Part shown: piece after piece, positions 58,257-59,952 of the stretch | How positions within the stretch are numbered: the first letter of the stretch is position 1 | Layout: every line of letters begins with the position of its first letter | NCBI RefSeq assembly: GCF_900546705.1 | Contig: NZ_URDP01000007.1 | Coordinates: forward strand, 1 to 59,952 | Direction of reading: 5' to 3' | Source of the DNA: an uncultured Oscillibacter sp. | GTDB lineage: Bacteria; Bacillota; Clostridia; Oscillospirales; Oscillospiraceae | DNA: 59,952 nucleotides | Notes under the pieces: model-generated | Database searches by the model: none | Seen by the model: the letters and a program-made list of their open reading frames with translations, nothing else | Told to the model about the DNA's origin: nothing | Program-made: the position numbers and the translations under genes

Positions 58257-59174
58257 TCAGCCCTTCACCATAGAGGCGATCTCAGCGGCAAAGTTCTCCT
58301 GCTTCTTCTCGATGCCCTCGCCCTTTTCAAAGCGAACGGCATTCTTGAAGGTGATGGTACCGCCCAAAGCCTTGGCAGCAGAGGCGATATACTTCTCCAC
58401 GGTCATGGAGTTGTCCTTCACGAACTCCTGCTGCAGCAGGCAGTTTTCCGCATAGAACTTGTTCATCTTGCCCATGACGATCTTCTCACGCACCTGCTCG
58501 GGCTTGCTGGCCATCTTGGGATCGTTGGCCATCTGGACCATCATGATCTTCTTCTCCTCGTCCAGCACGTCCTGGGTGACCTGAGTCTTATCCCAGAAAC
58601 GGGGGTTCAGAGCGGCGATCTGCATGGCGACATCCTTGCCGACCTCTTCCACCTGCTCAGCAGACAGATTGGTCTCCAGGTTCACCAGCACGCCGATCTT
58701 GCCGCCGGCATGCACGTAAGCCACGGACACGCCGCCATCGAAACGGGCGAAACGACGCACCTTGATGTTCTCGCCGATAACCAGAACCATCTCCTGCTGC
58801 TGCTGGAGAACGGTCAGGTCGGAGCCATCGTACTTGCACTCCATCAGAGCGTCCATGTCGGCGGGAGCCTCCTTGGCCACGGTAGCGGCCACGCCCTTGA
58901 CGAAGTTGACAAACTTCTCGTTCTTGCCCACGAAGTCGGTCTCGGCATTGACCTCGACCACAACGCCCACACCGTCGATAACGGCGGCATAGGCCATACC
59001 CTCGGCGGCAATGCGGCCGGCCTTCTTGGCGGAGGCGGCCATGCCCTTTTCGCGCAGCCACTCCACGGCCTTATCCATATCGCCGTCGGAAGCGGTCAGC
59101 GCCTTCTTGCAATCCATCATGCCCACGCCGGTCATTTCGCGCAGGGTCTTCACATCAGCTGCGGTAAAAGCCAT
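58257..59174 (-). CDS. tsf: Translation elongation factor Ts
   Basis: 305-residue nucleotide-exchange factor for EF-Tu. It starts MAFTAADVKTLREMTGVGMMDCKKAL (UBA-like domain) and has the EF-Tu-contact motif ETDFVGKNEKFVNFV. The length is typical. It follows rpsB, the universal partner, by 54 bases. Confidence 0.97.
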   Translation of the reverse strand: MAFTAADVKTLREMTGVGMMDCKKALTASDGDMDKAVEWLREKGMAASAKKAGRIAAEGMAYAAVIDGVGVVVEVNAETDFVGKNEKFVNFVKGVAATVAKEAPADMDALMECKYDGSDLTVLQQQQEMVLVIGENIKVRRFARFDGGVSVAYVHAGGKIGVLVNLETNLSAEQVEEVGKDVAMQIAALNPRFWDKTQVTQDVLDEEKKIMMVQMANDPKMASKPEQVREKIVMGKMNKFYAENCLLQQEFVKDNSMTVEKYIASAAKALGGTITFKNAVRFEKGEGIEKKQENFAAEIASMVKG

Positions 59175-59228
59175 TTTACTTTTCCTCCAATATCGTTGAT
59201 CAGATGGGCGATTTGCCCGTCCGGCAGA

Positions 59229-59952
59229 TTACTCGGCGTCCTCGGCCTTCTCAGCGGCAGCCTCGGCGGTCTGCTCGCCCTGCTTGCCCTCCAGCACAGC
59301 GTTGGCCATGATGGAAGAGATCAGCTTGATGGCGCGGATAGCGTCATCGTTGCCGGGAATGACGTAATCGATCTCGTCGGGATCGCAGTTGGTATCGGCA
59401 ATGGCAACAACGGGGATGCCCAGCTTGTGAGCCTCAGCGATGGCGTTGCGCTCCTTGCGGGTGTCCACGATGAACAGAGCGCCGGGGAGCTTCTTCATTT
59501 CCTTCACGCCGCCCAGGTACTTCTCCAGCTTGGCGATCTCGCCCATGTGCTTCATGACTTCCTTCTTGGGCAGCATGTCGAAGGTGCCGTCGGCCTGCAT
59601 GTTCTTCAGCTGGGTCAGACGGTCCACGCGGGTGCGCATGGTCTTGAAGTTGGTCATCATGCCGCCCAGCCAGCGGGCGTTGACATAGTACTGGCCGCAA
59701 CGGGTAGCCTCCTCACGGATGGCCTCCTGAGCCTGCTTCTTGGTACCAACGAACAGCAGAGTCTGGCCGTTCTCGCTGAGCTGACGGACGAAGTTGTAGG
59801 CTTCCTCCAGCTTGCGGACAGTCTTCTGCAGGTCAACGATATAGATGCCGTTGCGCTCGGTGTAGATATAGGGAGCCATCTTGGGGTTCCAGCGGCGGGT
59901 CTGGTGACCGAAGTGGACGCCCGCCTCCAGCAGGGCCTTCATGGATACGACG
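59229..59952 (-). CDS. rpsB: 30S ribosomal protein S2, 5' end cut by the window
   Basis: Partial: the frame runs through the right window edge (VVSMKALLEAGVHFGHQTRR), so the true start is outside. Conserved segments GVHFGHQTRRWNPKMAPYI, LFVGTKKQAQEAI, ARWLGGMMTNF and PVVAIADTNCDPDEIDYVIP identify S2. A short acidic C-terminal tail follows. Confidence 0.97.
   Translation of the reverse strand, partial: VVSMKALLEAGVHFGHQTRRWNPKMAPYIYTERNGIYIVDLQKTVRKLEEAYNFVRQLSENGQTLLFVGTKKQAQEAIREEATRCGQYYVNARWLGGMMTNFKTMRTRVDRLTQLKNMQADGTFDMLPKKEVMKHMGEIAKLEKYLGGVKEMKKLPGALFIVDTRKERNAIAEAHKLGIPVVAIADTNCDPDEIDYVIPGNDDAIRAIKLISSIMANAVLEGKQGEQTAEAAAEKAEDAE

Overview
This window looks like the chromosome of a GC-rich, anaerobic, endospore-forming Firmicute, most like the butyrate-producing Oscillospiraceae (Flavonifractor, Lawsonibacter, Intestinimonas or Dysosmobacter-like). 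The evidence is a set of sporulation genes (spoIVA, sipL, spoVM, cotJ, cwlD, gerW), a butyryl-CoA:acetate CoA-transferase, a PPi-type phosphofructokinase, an IspH-ribosomal protein S1 fusion, and Gram-positive gene order around yicC-gmk-priA-prkC. Genus is an inference from gene content. No prophage, CRISPR array, rRNA, tRNA or intact insertion sequence was seen.

Layout. 0-6.1 kb: 3' end of ligA, tenA, a convergent cotJ spore-coat operon, then cwlD-radA-xer. 6.2-16.4 kb: a YcxB-like membrane protein, two secreted or spore-wall hydrolases, the divergent glycolytic pair fba/pfp, coaX divergent from an alkylation-repair operon alkA-ogt, and spoIVA. 15.5-18 kb: an amino-acid ABC transporter. 18-33 kb: one long leftward cluster, read from right to left yicC-remA-gmk-rpoZ-priA-def-fmt-(YugP protease)-rsmB-rlmN-prpC-prkC-rsgA, followed by a small membrane peptide, a 24-codon spoVM and sipL. 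33-40 kb: cdaA-cdaR (c-di-AMP), a coupled trio of Cys-rich proteins (RseC-like, DUF5685, J-domain), a cysteine desulfurase pair, and carD-ispD-ispF. 40-52 kb: the CoA-transferase, then rpiR-baiN-cmk-plsC-ispH/S1 and scpA-scpB-DUF2953-gerW-dacF-rluB. 52-60 kb: a D-amino-acid-type module (GntP permease, D-threonine aldolase-like enzyme, XRE-cupin regulator), a UvrD-family helicase, a 0.7-kb gene-free stretch with repeated hairpins, and tsf-rpsB.

How the genes work together. SpoIVA, SpoVM and the SpoIVA partner SipL, which build the spore-coat basement layer, lie within 5.8 kb; spoIVA and sipL have good sigma-E-type promoters. Two repair promoters (alkA-ogt and the UvrD-like helicase) carry LexA-box-like sequences, suggesting an SOS link. 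The least ordinary items are the CotJA-CotJB fusion, the unannotatably small spoVM, the Cys-rich rseC/DUF5685/J-domain trio, a 28-30 bp palindrome just before the Xer recombinase gene, and a repeat-flanked gene-free segment next to tsf.
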